DNA from: Rhodococcus jostii NBRC 16295
Lineage (GTDB): Bacteria > Actinomycetota > Actinomycetes > Mycobacteriales > Mycobacteriaceae
Direction of reading: 5' to 3'
NCBI RefSeq assembly: GCF_001894825.1
Contig: NZ_BCWY01000013.1
Location: 62,001 to 126,000, forward strand
Length of the DNA stretch: 64,000 bases
The position numbers and the translations under genes are program-made. Numbering within the stretch: the first letter of the stretch is position 1; every line of letters begins with the position of its first letter. The notes beneath the pieces are model-generated. The model was not told where the DNA came from and ran no database searches. It was given only the letters and a program-made list of their open reading frames with translations. Positions 17,916-28,534 of this stretch are shown here, piece after piece.

Positions 17916-18850
17916 CGTTCTCCCAGTGTTCGGGTCTCGTCGAGGGTGCGGAGGGTGGTGTCCGCGAGGTCGGGGTCGCTTCCGTCGACCCAGTGGATGC
18001 GGGTGTCGCGGCGGAACCAGGACCGTTGCCGGCGGACGTAGCGCCGGGTGCCGATGAAGGTGCGTTCCTGCGCCTCGTCCAGGTCGTATTCGCCGTCGAG
18101 CCAGGCGAGGACCTGTGCGTATCCGATGGCCCGGGGGGCGGTGACGCCCTCGCGCAGTCCCACGTCGATCAGCCCCCGGACCTCGTCGACCAGTCCTCGG
18201 TCGAACATCAGCCGGGTGCGGAGCCGGATCCGGTCGTCGAGGTGGGCTGTGTCGCGGTCGACACCGATGATGTGTGTGCCCCATCGTGGTTCGCCGATGC
18301 GCGGGGCCGACGCCGCGAACGGCCTGCCGGTGATCTCCACGACCTCGAGTGCTCGGACGAGGCGCCTGCCGTCGGTGGGCAGGATCGAGGCCGCAGCGTC
18401 GGGGTCCACCCGGCTCAGCTCGGCGTGGACGGCGGCGACTCCCTCGTCGGCGAGAACGGCTTCCCACCGCGCCCGCACCGACGCATCAGTGGCGGGGAAA
18501 CTCCACTCGTCGAGCAGCGACTGCACGTACATCATCGATCCGCCGACGATGACCGGCACGGCGCCTCGCGCGGCGATCGCCTCGACGTCGCGGACCGCCG
18601 CCTGCTGATAGTTCGCGACGGTCGCAGTCTGCGTCACGTCGAGGACGTCGAGCTGGTGGTGCGGGATTCCGCGGCGCTCGGCCGGCGCGAGTTTCGCGGT
18701 GCCGATGTCCATGCCCCGGTACAGCTGCATCGCGTCGATGTTGACGATCTCGCCACCGAGGCGTTCGGCCAAGTCCAGCGCGAGATCCGATTTGCCGGTG
18801 GCGGTCGGTCCGACGACGGCGATCGGGGTGGGTGACGTCACGGACGCCAC
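17912..18850 (-). CDS. miaA: tRNA dimethylallyltransferase
   Basis: 312 residues. P-loop [18 protein letters not shown] (about 14-31), the substrate-binding [15 protein letters not shown] (about 39-53), and the C-terminal [13 protein letters not shown] tRNA-contact region. It adds dimethylallyl to A37 of UNN-reading tRNAs; MiaB, also in this window, methylthiolates the product. GTG at 18850 is taken as the start, though GTG 18841 is equally possible. It overlaps the upstream gene by 13 bases and couples to the downstream SpoU gene. Confidence 0.95.
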   Translation of the reverse strand: MASVTSPTPIAVVGPTATGKSDLALDLAERLGGEIVNIDAMQLYRGMDIGTAKLAPAERRGIPHHQLDVLDVTQTATVANYQQAAVRDVEAIAARGAVPVIVGGSMMYVQSLLDEWSFPATDASVRARWEAVLADEGVAAVHAELSRVDPDAAASILPTDGRRLVRALEVVEITGRPFAASAPRIGEPRWGTHIIGVDRDTAHLDDRIRLRTRLMFDRGLVDEVRGLIDVGLREGVTAPRAIGYAQVLAWLDGEYDLDEAQERTFIGTRRYVRRQRSWFRRDTRIHWVDGSDPDLADTTLRTLDETRTLGER

Positions 18851-19563
18851 TCACCCACGTGATAGCCGACGCCGTACGGCGCCGCGCTGTACAGCGTCCG
18901 GCAGGACGTGGGCGGTCTGTCGAAGACGCCGGCGAGCACCTGCCACGGGACGCGTCCGCCGATGCCGAGCGTTGCGCACTCCGCAGGTTCCAGGGCCAGC
19001 AGCGCTTCGCGGTCGCCGGTGTCGAGGGCCGCGTCGACCCTGGTCTGCACACCCTCCGCCCGAGGGTCGAACGCGCCCGGAGCCTTTGCCGTGAGTGTGT
19101 TCGCCCCGTCCGCGACGATGAGCAGCCCGCGCGGTTCCGGATCCCGGTCGAGGAAGGCGCGCAGTTCCGCGCCGTACTCGGCGCACCGTTCGGGGGCCAG
19201 GTCCGCGGCGAGAATCCGGGCGTCGACGACGGCGTCCGGCGCGCAGGTCCCCCGGATCCATCCGGCGGTCAGCGCCGCGAGGGGCAGGTCCGGGTCGGGA
19301 TCGCCGGCCGGGCCGGGCCGCAACGTGACCCGCACGTCGACGCCGTAGCCGCGATAGGTGCCCTGGGCGTCGGGCGGGACGTCGGCGGCGGCGGGTGCCG
19401 CTCCGACCGCCACCCACTCGGTGGCGAGCGCCGACAACGCCTTCGCGGCCGTCTGCACCGCGTCCCGCAGCGGCGCCGTTTCCGCGGCCGCCGACCCGGT
19501 CAGTTCGGGCACCAGGAGCGGGGGTGACGGCACGAGGATGGCGGCGATGAACACACGCGTCAC
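18838..19563 (-). CDS. Class III extradiol dioxygenase-fold protein (Rv2728c-like)
   Basis: About 241 residues. The start [20 protein letters not shown] is typical of the LigB-like class III extradiol dioxygenase superfamily, and the C-terminus keeps the [11 protein letters not shown] segment. The neighbours (miaA downstream, DUF349 upstream) match M. tuberculosis Rv2728c, annotated as a dioxygenase subunit B-like protein of unknown role. The iron-ligand histidines usual at the N-terminus are not evident, so catalysis is doubtful. The start is uncertain between GTG 19563, GTG 19554 and ATG 19593; no ribosome site is visible, suggesting a leaderless transcript. Confidence 0.75.
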   Translation of the reverse strand: MTRVFIAAILVPSPPLLVPELTGSAAAETAPLRDAVQTAAKALSALATEWVAVGAAPAAADVPPDAQGTYRGYGVDVRVTLRPGPAGDPDPDLPLAALTAGWIRGTCAPDAVVDARILAADLAPERCAEYGAELRAFLDRDPEPRGLLIVADGANTLTAKAPGAFDPRAEGVQTRVDAALDTGDREALLALEPAECATLGIGGRVPWQVLAGVFDRPPTSCRTLYSAAPYGVGYHVGEWRP

Positions 19564-19667
19564 GCTAGTCGACCGTCGGCGAGGACCCGACATCCGATTC
19601 GGGCGCTGCCGTCAATCGGTACCAACGCGGACCGTCCGACCTGATTCAATAGTCCACAGGGCCCGTA

Positions 19668-19713
19668 CCGGGTTGAATGGAGCCAGCACCCGCCCCGGGT
19701 CGTATGGAGCCAG
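19668..19713. repeat. Direct repeat upstream of the DUF349 gene
   Basis: Two 19-base copies (CCGGGTTGAATGGAGCCAG at 19668 and CCGGGTCGTATGGAGCCAG at 19695) with a 27-base period, two mismatches. They sit in the divergent promoter region between the dioxygenase-fold gene and the DUF349 gene, ending 45 bp before the latter's start. Possible regulator sites; no factor known. Confidence 0.6.
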
Positions 19714-19758
19714 TATCGCGTTCAGGCAGCCGTGACGCGCGGCAGAGATGAGGAACCG

Positions 19759-21144
19759 ATGACCGACAGCAGCGACGCGAAGCCCGCCGTGGAGCCTGCC
19801 GCTCAGCAGCACGACACGCCGAAGCCCAGCGTCCCGAAGCCCGGTGCCGCCGCGAAGCCGGGTGCACCCAAGCCCCACCCCACACCGACACACGCCCTCT
19901 CCGCCCCCGCCGTCGCCGCACCCGCCCAGAGTGATCCGAGCAAGTTCGGTCGCGTCGACGACGACGGCACCGCCTGGGTCAAGACCGCGGACGGCGAACG
20001 GCAGATCGGCTCGTGGCAGGCCGGAGACGCAGCGGAGGGTCTGGCGCACTTCGGTCGGCGCTTCGACGATCTGGCGACGGAGGTGGCACTCCTCGAAGCC
20101 CGGCTCAATTCCGGCGCCGGTGACGCAAAGAAGACAAAAGCGGCCGCGATCGCGCTCGCCGAATCTCTCCCGACCGCCGCGGTGATCGGTGACATCGATT
20201 CGCTCTCGGTCCGTCTCGACGTCATCATCGCCGGATCCGACGAGGCCGCCGCCCACGCCAAGCACGAGAAGGAACTGTCGCGGCAGGCTCACACCGAGCG
20301 CAAGGAAGAACTGGCCGCCGAGGCCGAGCACATCGGCGCCGAATCCACACAGTGGAAGGCCGCCGGCGACCGTTTGCGCGAGATCCTGGACGAGTGGAAG
20401 ACGATCCGCGGGATCGACCGGAAGGTCGACGACGCCCTGTGGAAGCGGTACTCCAAGGCGCGGGAGGCGTTCAACCGGCGCCGCGGTGCCCACTTCGCCG
20501 AACTCGATCGCGAACGCGCCGCCGCGAAGACGAAGAAGGAAGAACTCGTCGCACGGGCCGAGGCGCTGTCCGACTCCACCGACTGGGGTCCCACCGCCGG
20601 CGCGTTCCGGGATCTTCTCGCCGACTGGAAGGCCGCCGGGCGTGCGCCGCGTGAAGCCGACGACAACCTCTGGAAGCGATTCAAGGGCGCCCAGGACGTG
20701 TTCTTCGCAGCCCGCAACGCCGCGTCCTCCGAACGCGACGCCGAGTTCGAGGAGAACGCGGTCGCCAAGGAGGAGTTGCTGAAGAACGCGGGCCACATCG
20801 ATCCGAACAAGGACATCGACGCCGCGCGGGCCGCGCTCCGCGACCTGCAGGAGAAGTGGGACGCCGTCGGCAAGGTGCCCCGCGAGCGGATGCACGACCT
20901 CGAGGGCAAGCTCCGGGCCATCGAGAAGCGGGTCCGCGACGCCGCCGACGAGGAATGGCGTCGCACCGACCCGGAGGCGCTCGCCCGGGCCGCGCAGTTC
21001 CGTGAACGGGTCACCCAGTTCGAGGAGCAGGCGGCCAAGGCCACCGCCGCGGGCAAGACGAAGGATGCCGAGAGCGCCCTCGCGCAGGCCAAGCAGTGGC
21101 GCGAATGGGCCGAGGCGGCCGAGGGAGCCGTCAGCGGCCAGTAG
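19759..21144 (+). CDS. DUF349 helical-repeat protein (Rv2731-like)
   Basis: 461 residues. An N-terminal proline/alanine/lysine-rich tail (about 1-60) precedes a rod of DUF349 repeats, each marked by a Trp-rich unit such as [51 protein letters not shown] and [19 protein letters not shown]. Charged coiled-coil helices run through the rest. No enzyme motif. DUF349 proteins have been linked to RNA-silencing-like or starvation functions in other bacteria, without a firm role. The ATG at 19759 has GAGGAA upstream; GTG 19732 is an alternative. It matches M. tuberculosis Rv2731 in position. Confidence 0.85.
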   Translation: MTDSSDAKPAVEPAAQQHDTPKPSVPKPGAAAKPGAPKPHPTPTHALSAPAVAAPAQSDPSKFGRVDDDGTAWVKTADGERQIGSWQAGDAAEGLAHFGRRFDDLATEVALLEARLNSGAGDAKKTKAAAIALAESLPTAAVIGDIDSLSVRLDVIIAGSDEAAAHAKHEKELSRQAHTERKEELAAEAEHIGAESTQWKAAGDRLREILDEWKTIRGIDRKVDDALWKRYSKAREAFNRRRGAHFAELDRERAAAKTKKEELVARAEALSDSTDWGPTAGAFRDLLADWKAAGRAPREADDNLWKRFKGAQDVFFAARNAASSERDAEFEENAVAKEELLKNAGHIDPNKDIDAARAALRDLQEKWDAVGKVPRERMHDLEGKLRAIEKRVRDAADEEWRRTDPEALARAAQFRERVTQFEEQAAKATAAGKTKDAESALAQAKQWREWAEAAEGAVSGQ

Positions 21145-21150
21145 ACACGA

Positions 21151-21774
21151 TCAGCCGACGTTCCAGTCGCCGCGTCGCTCCGCTTCGGCGGCAGCGGCGC
21201 GGCGTTCCTCTTCTGCGGCCAGCTGCAGCGCGGTCCGGCTCCAGACCACCTTCAGCCAGTGGAACGTGAGCACGATGACCGTGAGCCAGCCGATGATCAG
21301 CCCGATACCCGGTCCGGCCGCTTCGATCCCCGGCGCCGGCGTCTGCCGCGACCAGATGGCGAGCATCCCGAACACGACGGACACGGCAGTGCCGGCCAGG
21401 GCCACCCAGGCGAGGGCCCAGCGGCGGGTGACGAGTGCCAGCATCGACACCACGACGCCGAACACCACCTCGAACCACACGAACAGCCGCGACGGCAGCG
21501 CGATCGTCTCCGCCTGGGCGTCGTCCCCGTACACGAGCACCTCCCAGCCGTTGGCGACACCGGAGTGCGGCAAGGTCAGCGAGCCGAGGAGCACCACGAC
21601 CGCGATCGCGACGACGAGTGCACGCGCACCGGGGTCGATCTCGCCGGCCACCTTCTTCTCGGCGTCGTCGAAATCCTTCAGGTAGCTCTCGATCGGCTCG
21701 TTCTCGCCACTCGAACCGTTGTCGCCGCTCCGGCTTCCGCCATCGTGCCGCTTGTCGTCGGGCGAGGAGGTCAT
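21151..21774 (-). CDS. Four-helix membrane protein (Rv2732c-like)
   Basis: 207 residues. A charged N-terminus (about 1-50, rich in D/E/G/S), four membrane helices (about 53-70, 97-115, 121-140, 155-175) and a basic, alanine-rich cytoplasmic tail ([16 protein letters not shown]). No known motif. The ATG at 21774 overlaps the miaB stop (ATGA), which favours it over the ATG three codons upstream, and implies translation coupled to miaB. The same neighbour relation exists for M. tuberculosis Rv2732c and Rv2733c (miaB). Function unknown. Confidence 0.85.
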   Translation of the reverse strand: MTSSPDDKRHDGGSRSGDNGSSGENEPIESYLKDFDDAEKKVAGEIDPGARALVVAIAVVVLLGSLTLPHSGVANGWEVLVYGDDAQAETIALPSRLFVWFEVVFGVVVSMLALVTRRWALAWVALAGTAVSVVFGMLAIWSRQTPAPGIEAAGPGIGLIIGWLTVIVLTFHWLKVVWSRTALQLAAEEERRAAAAEAERRGDWNVG

Positions 21775-23288
21775 GCGTTGCATCCCATCTGAGCGGGTAG
21801 TGGTGCGGGCGCACCGATCTGCGGTAGTCCGAGTCCGACGCCGATCGGCGGGGTCTTCGGGGTGACGCCCTTCTCGAAGGAGTCACCCGCGCGGGTCCGG
21901 CGGTGGGTCAGGACCGGGGTGTCGGCGACGAGGTGGTGCGGGGCGGCGGCGCTGACGACGATGGTGACGACGTCGCCGGGCCGGATGTTCCCGTCGAGGT
22001 TTCCCTCCGGCCGGAAGTGGACGAGCCGGCCGTCGCGGGCGCGTCCGCTCATCCGGGCGGTCTCCGCGTTCTTGCGACCCTCTCCGGCGGCGACGAGCAG
22101 CTCCACTTCGGCGCCGACGAGTTTCCGGTTCTCCTCGAGGGTGATTTCTTCCTGCAACGCAATGAGACGTTCGTACCGTTCCTGGACGACCGCCTTGGGT
22201 AGCTGGTCGTCCATCTCCGCGGCCGGAGTGCCGGGCCGCTTCGAGTACTGGAACGTGAACGCGCTGGTGAACCGCGCCTGCCGAACCACGTCGAGCGTGT
22301 CCTGGAAATCTTCCTCGGTCTCACCCGGGAATCCGACGATGATGTCGGTGGTGATCGCCGCGTGCGGCATCGCCGTGCGGACTTTCTCGATGATCCCGAG
22401 GAACCGCGTCTTCCGATAGGAGCGGCGCATCGCCTTGAGCACGCGGTCCGAACCGGACTGCAGCGGCATGTGCAACTGCGGGCACACATTCGGGGTCTCG
22501 GCCATCGCCTCGATGACGTCGTCGGTGAACTCGGCCGGGTGCGGTGACGTGAACCGGACCCGCTCCAGGCCGTCGATCTCGCCGCAGGCACGCAGCAGCG
22601 CGGCGAATGCCCCGCGGTCGCGGGGCTGGTCGGGGTCGGCGAAGGACACGCCGTACGCGTTGACGTTCTGCCCGAGCAGCGTGACCTCGACGACGCCTTC
22701 GTTCACCAGCGCCTGCACCTCGGCGAGGATGTCACCCGGGCGGCGGCCGACCTCCTTGCCCCGCAGCGCGGGCACGATGCAGAACGTGCACGTGTTGTTG
22801 CAGCCCACCGAGATCGACACCCAGCCGGCGTACGCGGACTCCCGCTTGGCGGGCAGCGTCGACGGGAACGCCTCCAACGCGTCGAGGATCTCGACCTCGG
22901 CCCGCTGATTGTGGCGGGCCCGGTCCAGCAGGGCGGGGAGCGAACCGATGTTGTGGGTACCGAACACGACGTCGACCCACGGCGCCTTCTTCACGACGAT
23001 GTCGCGGTCCTTCTGCGCCAGGCACCCTCCGACCGCGATCTGCATGTCGGGGTTCTGCTCCTTGGCCGGGGCCAGATGACTCAGATTGCCGTACAACTTG
23101 TTGTCGGCGTTCTCCCGCACCGCGCAGGTGTTGAAGACGACGAGGTCGGGCGCCTGCCCGGCGGCCGCCTTCGTGTAGCCCGCGTCCTCGAGCAGACCCG
23201 ACAGCCGCTCGGAGTCGTGCACGTTCATCTGGCAGCCGTACGTGCGCACCTCGTAGCTGCGGTGAGGGTTCTGGTCGATCGTGTCCAC
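21771..23288 (-). CDS. miaB: tRNA-2-methylthio-N6-dimethylallyladenosine synthase
   Basis: 505 residues. The N-terminal UPF0004 domain holds three cysteines for the auxiliary cluster ([22 protein letters not shown]). A radical-SAM domain has [12 protein letters not shown], and a C-terminal TRAM RNA-binding domain follows. It methylthiolates i6A37 made by MiaA. The GTG at 23288 ([20 protein letters not shown]) is chosen because longer frames enter the gluA promoter region. No ribosome site is visible and TACCCT lies just upstream, suggesting leaderless translation. Confidence 0.95.
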   Translation of the reverse strand: MDTIDQNPHRSYEVRTYGCQMNVHDSERLSGLLEDAGYTKAAAGQAPDLVVFNTCAVRENADNKLYGNLSHLAPAKEQNPDMQIAVGGCLAQKDRDIVVKKAPWVDVVFGTHNIGSLPALLDRARHNQRAEVEILDALEAFPSTLPAKRESAYAGWVSISVGCNNTCTFCIVPALRGKEVGRRPGDILAEVQALVNEGVVEVTLLGQNVNAYGVSFADPDQPRDRGAFAALLRACGEIDGLERVRFTSPHPAEFTDDVIEAMAETPNVCPQLHMPLQSGSDRVLKAMRRSYRKTRFLGIIEKVRTAMPHAAITTDIIVGFPGETEEDFQDTLDVVRQARFTSAFTFQYSKRPGTPAAEMDDQLPKAVVQERYERLIALQEEITLEENRKLVGAEVELLVAAGEGRKNAETARMSGRARDGRLVHFRPEGNLDGNIRPGDVVTIVVSAAAPHHLVADTPVLTHRRTRAGDSFEKGVTPKTPPIGVGLGLPQIGAPAPLPAQMGCNA

Positions 23289-23430
23289 GTATGCCAGGGT
23301 ACGGGCCGCGCCAAATCGCCTCGTCGCGGCCGGTGTGCGCCAAGACACACAACCGAAGCCGGACAGTAAAGTTTCCGTGACATCCCGAGGATTCTCGGAG
23401 CAAATGGCGGGTGCGCCCGCCCCCAGCACA

Positions 23431-23443
23431 TAGGGTCTCGACT
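23431..23443 (+). promoter_or_regulatory. Candidate -10 for gluA (leaderless start)
   Basis: TAGGGT at 23431-23436 lies seven bases before the gluA ATG (23444), which lacks any ribosome site. Together these suggest transcription starting at or near the ATG. A short inverted repeat, CCGAG-GATT-CTCGG, lies upstream around 23387-23400. Confidence 0.45.
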
Positions 23444-24226
23444 ATGACGCAAGCCGACGACGCGACGCCGCCACCCTCCACGGGCGCGGCCCCGTCCATG
23501 ATCTCGATGAAATCGGTGAACAAGCACTTCGGCGCCCTCCACGTCCTGCAGGAGATAGACCTCGAAGTCCCTCGCGGACAGGTCGTGATCGTCCTCGGAC
23601 CGTCCGGCTCGGGTAAGTCGACGCTGTGCCGGACCATCAACCGGCTCGAGCCGATCGACTCCGGCGAGATCGCCGTCGACGGCAAGGTGCTGCCCGCCGA
23701 GGGCAAGGCGTTGGCGGCGCTGCGCGCCGACGTGGGCATGGTGTTCCAGTCGTTCAACCTGTTCGCCCACAAGACGATCCTCGAGAACGTGATGCTCGCG
23801 CCGGTCAAGGTGCGGAAGAAGAGCAGCGCCGACGCGAAGACCAAGGCCTACGAGCTTCTCGAGCGGGTCGGCATCGCCAACCAGGCGGACAAGTACCCGG
23901 CGCAGTTGTCCGGCGGCCAGCAGCAGCGCGTCGCGATCGCGCGCGCACTCGCCATGAACCCCAAGGTCATGCTGTTCGACGAGCCGACGTCCGCACTCGA
24001 CCCGGAGATGGTCAACGAGGTCCTGGATGTCATGACCTCGCTCGCCAAGGAGGGCATGACCATGCTGGTGGTGACCCACGAGATGGGCTTCGCCCGCAAG
24101 GTCGGCCACCGTGTTCTCTTCATGGCCGACGGTCAGATCGTCGAGGACTCCGAGCCCGCCACTTTCTTCACTGCTCCCAAATCGGAGCGCGCGAAGGATT
24201 TTCTCGGCAAGATTCTCAGCCACTGA
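23444..24226 (+). CDS. gluA: Glutamate ABC transporter ATP-binding protein
   Basis: 260 residues. Walker [10 protein letters not shown] (about 50-58), Q-loop [13 protein letters not shown], signature [15 protein letters not shown] and Walker [15 protein letters not shown], with the switch His in VVTHEM. This is the polar amino-acid ABC ATPase type. Followed by the binding lipoprotein and two permeases, it matches C. glutamicum gluABCD, a high-affinity glutamate uptake system. An 18-residue low-complexity N-terminus precedes the domain. The downstream gap of 75 bp to gluB has its own GGAGGAA site. Confidence 0.93.
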   Translation: MTQADDATPPPSTGAAPSMISMKSVNKHFGALHVLQEIDLEVPRGQVVIVLGPSGSGKSTLCRTINRLEPIDSGEIAVDGKVLPAEGKALAALRADVGMVFQSFNLFAHKTILENVMLAPVKVRKKSSADAKTKAYELLERVGIANQADKYPAQLSGGQQQRVAIARALAMNPKVMLFDEPTSALDPEMVNEVLDVMTSLAKEGMTMLVVTHEMGFARKVGHRVLFMADGQIVEDSEPATFFTAPKSERAKDFLGKILSH

Positions 24227-24301
24227 CCCGGAAGAGCCGGTGCTCTGTCGGTCGACCCTGCTCCACAGGCAACATTCATCATTTTCAATTGGAGGAACTC
24301 G

Positions 24302-25135
24302 ATGAGGATCAATCGCTCGATTCGCGTGGGAATCGGCGTCATGGCGCTCGCCGTCGTCGCATCGGCTTGTGGCGGGGGTGAAGAGAAGAGCGCGTCCCAG
24401 AGTGCGTCGGAGGGCAAGCTGACGGTCGGAATCAAGTACGACCAGCCCGGCCTCGGGTTGCGCAACCCCGACGGATCCTTCAGCGGTTTCGACGTCGAGG
24501 TCGCCGAGTACGTGGCCGGCAAGCTGGGTGTCGCCCCGGAGAACATCGAGTTCAAGGAGTCCCCGTCGGCTCAGCGCGAGACACTGATCCAGAACGGTGA
24601 GGTCGACTACATCGTCGCCACCTACTCGATCACCGACGCCCGCAAGGAGAAGGTCGACTTCGCCGGACCGTACTTCATCGCCGGACAGTCGCTGCTGGTG
24701 AAGTCCGACAACACCGACATCACCGGCCCCGATTCGCTCAACGGCGGCAAGAAGCTGTGCTCGGTCACCGGGTCCACCCCCGCGCAGAAGGTCAAGGACA
24801 CGTACGCGCAGGACGTGCAGTTGCAGGAGTTCGACACGTACTCCGCCTGCGTCGAGGCGCTGCGGAACGGTGCCGTCGACGCCGTCACCACCGACGACAT
24901 CATCCTCGCCGGCTACGCCGCGCAGTACCCGGGCGAACTGAAGGTGGTCGGCGCGCCGTTCACCGAGGAGCGCTACGGCGTCGGCCTGGCCAAGGGCGAC
25001 GACGAGACCCGCGCCAAGATCAACGACGCAATCGAGGCGATGATCGCGGACGGCTCGTGGGAGCGCGCGTTCAACGAGACCGTCGGTGCGTCGGGCTACC
25101 CGATTCCCGCGCCGCCGACCGTCGATCGGTACTGA
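24302..25135 (+). CDS. gluB: Glutamate-binding lipoprotein
   Basis: 277 residues. Lipoprotein signal peptide MRINRSIRVGIGVMALAV with lipobox VASAC (Cys23), followed by a family 3 solute-binding fold (KLTVGIKYDQPGLGLRNPDGSFSGFDVEVAEYVA). Acts outside the membrane, delivering glutamate to GluCD. Binding-protein residues such as the FAGPYF and SITDARKEKVDF motifs are intact. GGAGGAA precedes the ATG. A stable hairpin follows before gluC, possibly raising gluB expression over the permease genes. Confidence 0.93.
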   Translation: MRINRSIRVGIGVMALAVVASACGGGEEKSASQSASEGKLTVGIKYDQPGLGLRNPDGSFSGFDVEVAEYVAGKLGVAPENIEFKESPSAQRETLIQNGEVDYIVATYSITDARKEKVDFAGPYFIAGQSLLVKSDNTDITGPDSLNGGKKLCSVTGSTPAQKVKDTYAQDVQLQEFDTYSACVEALRNGAVDAVTTDDIILAGYAAQYPGELKVVGAPFTEERYGVGLAKGDDETRAKINDAIEAMIADGSWERAFNETVGASGYPIPAPPTVDRY

Positions 25136-25154
25136 GCAACTCACTCATCCGGGT

Positions 25155-25184
25155 CGGACGGCTCCGCTTCGGCGGAACCGTCCG
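25155..25184 (+). promoter_or_regulatory. UUCG-capped hairpin between gluB and gluC
   Basis: Arms CGGACGGCTCCGC (25155-25167) and GCGGAACCGTCCG (25172-25184) pair at 12 of 13 positions around a TTCG tetraloop. It lies 20 bases after the gluB stop, 44 bases before gluC, with no T tract. More likely an mRNA-stabilising or partial-termination element than a full terminator. Confidence 0.7.
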
Positions 25185-25227
25185 GCCCGGTTCGACACCA
25201 ACCACCGGTGACCTGGGGAGACGGTAA

Positions 25228-25908
25228 GTGGACCTACTGAGCAAGTACGGCGATCAGCTGATCGACGCATTCTGGACGACGGTGCAGCTCACCGCGTTCT
25301 CGGCTGTCGGTGCTCTGATACTCGGCACGATTCTCGCGGCCATGCGGGTGTCGCCGATTCCGGTCGCGCGCGGCGTCGGCACGGCCTACGTGACGATCTT
25401 CCGCAACACTCCCCTGACGCTCATCATCATCTTCTGCTCGTTCGGCCTCTTCCAGACGATGGGCGTCAAGCTCGCCCCCGAGCAGTCGCCGACGTTCTTC
25501 GAGCAGAACAACTTCCGGCTCGCCGTGCTCGGCCTCAGCATCTACACCGCGGCCTTCGTGTGCGAGTCGCTGCGGTCCGGTATCAACACCGTGCACGTCG
25601 GCCAGGCAGAGGCGGGCCGCTCACTGGGCCTCACGTTCTCCCAGAATCTGCGTCTGATCGTGCTGCCGCAGGCGTTCCGGGCGGTCACCGCCCCGCTCGG
25701 AAGTGTGCTGATCGCCTTGACCAAGAACACGACGATCGCCTCGGTGATCGGCGTCGCGGAGGCATCGCTCCTGATGAAGGAAATGATCGAGAACGAGGCC
25801 GCCATCTTCGTCGTCGGTGGCATCTTCGCACTCGGATTCGTGATCCTGACCCTGCCGATGGGGCTTCTGTTCGGCTACCTGAGCAAGCGATTCGAGGTTG
25901 CACGATGA
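25228..25908 (+). CDS. gluC: Glutamate ABC transporter permease
   Basis: 226 residues, about five membrane helices, HisM/GlnP-type permease with the EAA-loop signature QAEAGRSLGLTFSQNLRLIVLPQAFRAV (about 127-154) that docks on GluA. GTG start at 25228 with GGGGAG seven bases upstream. It overlaps gluD by ATGA, so both permeases are translationally coupled. Confidence 0.92.
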   Translation: MDLLSKYGDQLIDAFWTTVQLTAFSAVGALILGTILAAMRVSPIPVARGVGTAYVTIFRNTPLTLIIIFCSFGLFQTMGVKLAPEQSPTFFEQNNFRLAVLGLSIYTAAFVCESLRSGINTVHVGQAEAGRSLGLTFSQNLRLIVLPQAFRAVTAPLGSVLIALTKNTTIASVIGVAEASLLMKEMIENEAAIFVVGGIFALGFVILTLPMGLLFGYLSKRFEVAR

Positions 25909-26804
25909 GCAATTCCGCCACCGTCCTCTACGACGCTCCGGGACCGAAGGCGAAGAACATCTATCGCCTGATCTCCGTCGCCGTCGCCCTCGTGCTGCTG
26001 GGAATCGGTTACCTCGTCTACGTCGCGCTCGACGACAAAGGTCAGCTGACGTCGGCGAAGTGGGATCCGTTCACCGAGTCGACGTCGTGGACCACCTATC
26101 TGATCCCCGGTATCCGCGGCACACTCGTGGCCGCCGCCGTGTCGATCGTGTTCGCGTTGATCCTCGGCGCAATTCTCGGCATCGGACGCTTGTCGAACCA
26201 CCGGCCGGTGCGCTGGGTCGCCGGCGGGATCGTCGAGTTGTTCCGCGCCATCCCGGTGCTGATCCTGATGATCTTCTCGTACCAGCTGTTCGCCGAGTAC
26301 GAGGTGTTCAAATCGAAATACCTCGCCCTCGCCGCGGTCATCGTGGGCCTCACGCTCTACAACGGCTCCGTGATCGCCGAGATCGTCAGGGCCGGCATCA
26401 ACTCGCTTCCCAAGGGCCAGAGCGAGGCGGCGATGGCGTTGGGGATGCGCAAGGGCCAGGTCATGCGCACCATCCTGCTTCCGCAGGCCGTCACGGCGAT
26501 GCTCCCTGCGATCATCTCGCAGATGGTGGTGGCGCTGAAGGACTCCGCGCTCGGTTACCTGATCGGGTACGTCGAAGTGGTGCGGTCGGGCCAGCAACTC
26601 GGTGCGTTCTACGGCAACTACCTCCCCGCCCTGATCGTCGTGGCGATCATCATGATCATCCTCAACTACACGCTCACCGTGGTCGCGACCAAGGTGGAGA
26701 AGCGCCTTCGGGCCAGCCGGAAGGGCGGAGGCCCCAAGGGAGCCGTTCCCGAACTCCCGGCGGTGTCGGTTCCGGGGATGGACATCACCGACAAACGGTT
26801 GTGA
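25905..26804 (+). CDS. gluD: Glutamate ABC transporter permease
   Basis: 299 residues. Longer than GluC, with an extra N-terminal helix (ISVAVALVLLGIGYLVYVAL) and a periplasmic stretch before the core helices. EAA loop: KGQSEAAMALGMRKGQVMRTILLPQAV. The C-terminal cytoplasmic tail is basic and proline-rich. It forms the heterodimeric channel with GluC. Start ATG overlaps the gluC stop. A strong hairpin terminator follows. Confidence 0.92.
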   Translation: MSNSATVLYDAPGPKAKNIYRLISVAVALVLLGIGYLVYVALDDKGQLTSAKWDPFTESTSWTTYLIPGIRGTLVAAAVSIVFALILGAILGIGRLSNHRPVRWVAGGIVELFRAIPVLILMIFSYQLFAEYEVFKSKYLALAAVIVGLTLYNGSVIAEIVRAGINSLPKGQSEAAMALGMRKGQVMRTILLPQAVTAMLPAIISQMVVALKDSALGYLIGYVEVVRSGQQLGAFYGNYLPALIVVAIIMIILNYTLTVVATKVEKRLRASRKGGGPKGAVPELPAVSVPGMDITDKRL

Positions 26805-26824
26805 CGTGACACGGTTCCGACATG

Positions 26825-26868
26825 ACACTGCGGTCGGACGGGTCACTGTCCCGGTCCGACCGCAGTGT
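26825..26868. terminator. Terminator between gluD and recX
   Basis: Perfect 15-bp stem: ACACTGCGGTCGGAC (26825-26839) pairs with GTCCGACCGCAGTGT (26854-26868) around a 14-base loop, followed by TGTCGGTTCT. It lies between convergent gluD and recX, so it can serve both. Confidence 0.85.
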
Positions 26869-26877
26869 TGTCGGTTC

Positions 26878-27393
26878 TCAGGTCTCGTCGAACAAGTCGT
26901 CGGTCTCGGTCCCGGCCCGATCGAGTTGCTGCTTGACCACCTCGAAGGCCATGCCCTGTGGGAAGCCGCGGCGCGCCAGCATCGACACCAGCCGTCGCAC
27001 CGCCCGGTCGCGCTCGCCCGCGGACACGGTGCGCAGTTTCTTCACCACCAGTTCCGTGGCCCGCGCTCGTTCGTCTTCGCTGTCGATCTGGGCGAGCGCC
27101 TCGGTGGCGTCCTCCTGACCGATGCCCTTGCGGCGCAGTTCCATTGCGAGCGCACGCTTCCCCTTGCCGGAGTACGTGTGCCGCGAATGCACCCACTGCT
27201 GGGCGAAGTCCGCATCGTCGACGAGTCCGACTTCGGTGAGGCGATCGAGCACACGCTCGGTGATGTCGGCCGAGTAGCCCTTCTTGGCCAGGCGCTCGGA
27301 CAACTCCGCTCGACTCCGGGCACGGTCCGTCAGGAGACGCAGGCACAAATCCTTGGCCTGCGTCTCCGTTCCACCTTCGCCCGTAGGACGCAC
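26878..27393 (-). CDS. recX: RecA-regulating protein RecX
   Basis: 171 residues, three tandem helical RecX repeats (AELSERLAKKGYSADITERVLDRL; ADFAQQWVHSRH..GKRALAMELRRKGI; DRAVRRLVSMLARRGFPQGMAFEVV). It inhibits RecA filament growth. GTG start nine bases after the recA stop, so recA and recX form one SOS-inducible transcript. It ends in an acidic tail TETDDLFDET. Confidence 0.93.
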   Translation of the reverse strand: MRPTGEGGTETQAKDLCLRLLTDRARSRAELSERLAKKGYSADITERVLDRLTEVGLVDDADFAQQWVHSRHTYSGKGKRALAMELRRKGIGQEDATEALAQIDSEDERARATELVVKKLRTVSAGERDRAVRRLVSMLARRGFPQGMAFEVVKQQLDRAGTETDDLFDET

Positions 27394-27402
27394 GGCGGCG
27401 CC

Positions 27403-28446
27403 TTAGAATTCGACCGGGGCGACGTCATCCGTGGCAGCGGTGACGTCGGCGCCGATTCCGAGCTTTTCCTTGATCTTCTTCTCGATCTCGTCCCGGACGT
27501 CGGTGTTCTCCAACAGGAACTTGCGGGCGTTCTCCTTGCCCTGCCCCAGCTGGTCGCCTTCGTAGGTGTACCAGGAGCCCGACTTGCGGATGAACCCGTG
27601 TTCGACACCCATGTCGATCAGCGAGCCTTCCTTGCTGATTCCCTGTCCGTAGAGAATGTCGAACTCGGCCTGCTTGAACGGCGGGGCGACCTTGTTCTTG
27701 ACCACTTTGACGCGGGTACGGTTGCCCACCGCGTCGGTGCCGTCCTTGAGGGTCTCGATACGCCGAACGTCGAGGCGCACAGACGAGTAGAACTTCAACG
27801 CCTTACCACCGGTGGTGGTTTCGGGGGAACCGAACATAACGCCGATCTTCTCGCGCAGCTGGTTGATGAAGATCGCGGTGGTGCCGGAGTTACTGAGCGC
27901 ACCGGTCATCTTGCGCAGCGCCTGGCTCATCAGACGCGCCTGCAGACCGACGTGGCTGTCGCCCATCTCACCCTCGATCTCGGCGCGGGGGACGAGAGCG
28001 GCCACGGAGTCGATCACGAGGATGTCGAGGGCGCCGGAGCGGATCAGCATGTCTGCGATCTCGAGCGCCTGCTCACCGGTGTCGGGCTGCGACACCAGCA
28101 GCGCGTCGGTGTCGACGCCGAGCTTCTGGGCGTAGTCGGGGTCGAGTGCGTGCTCGGCGTCGATGAAGGCCGCGATGCCACCGGCCGCCTGGGCGTTGGC
28201 GACCGCGTGCAGAGCCACCGTGGTCTTACCCGAGGATTCCGGGCCGTAGATCTCGACGACACGGCCGCGGGGCAGCCCGCCGATACCGAGGGCGACGTCC
28301 AGCGCGATGGAGCCGGTCGGGATGACGGCGATGGGCTGACGGACACCTTCGCCCAGGCGCATCACCGAGCCCTTGCCGAAGTTCTTGTCGATCTGCGCCA
28401 GCGCCAGGTCGAGCGCCTTGTCTCGATCGTGTGCCTGTGGTGCCAT
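27403..28446 (-). CDS. recA: Recombinase RecA
   Basis: 347 residues with no intein. Walker [10 protein letters not shown], Walker [12 protein letters not shown] and L2 loop region ([21 protein letters not shown]). It forms filaments on single-stranded DNA, catalyses strand exchange and triggers LexA cleavage. The ATG at 28446 ([10 protein letters not shown]) is the family start with GGGGAC upstream; an ATG four codons earlier exists. A LexA box lies about 100 bp upstream. Confidence 0.98.
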   Translation of the reverse strand: MAPQAHDRDKALDLALAQIDKNFGKGSVMRLGEGVRQPIAVIPTGSIALDVALGIGGLPRGRVVEIYGPESSGKTTVALHAVANAQAAGGIAAFIDAEHALDPDYAQKLGVDTDALLVSQPDTGEQALEIADMLIRSGALDILVIDSVAALVPRAEIEGEMGDSHVGLQARLMSQALRKMTGALSNSGTTAIFINQLREKIGVMFGSPETTTGGKALKFYSSVRLDVRRIETLKDGTDAVGNRTRVKVVKNKVAPPFKQAEFDILYGQGISKEGSLIDMGVEHGFIRKSGSWYTYEGDQLGQGKENARKFLLENTDVRDEIEKKIKEKLGIGADVTAATDDVAPVEF

Positions 28447-28534
28447 CGTCGTCCCCATTCCTCGAGTCTCATCAGTGATCTGCGGTCAGGTTAGATCCAG
28501 GTACCGACAAGAACCGTGACCACCGAACGTCTCC

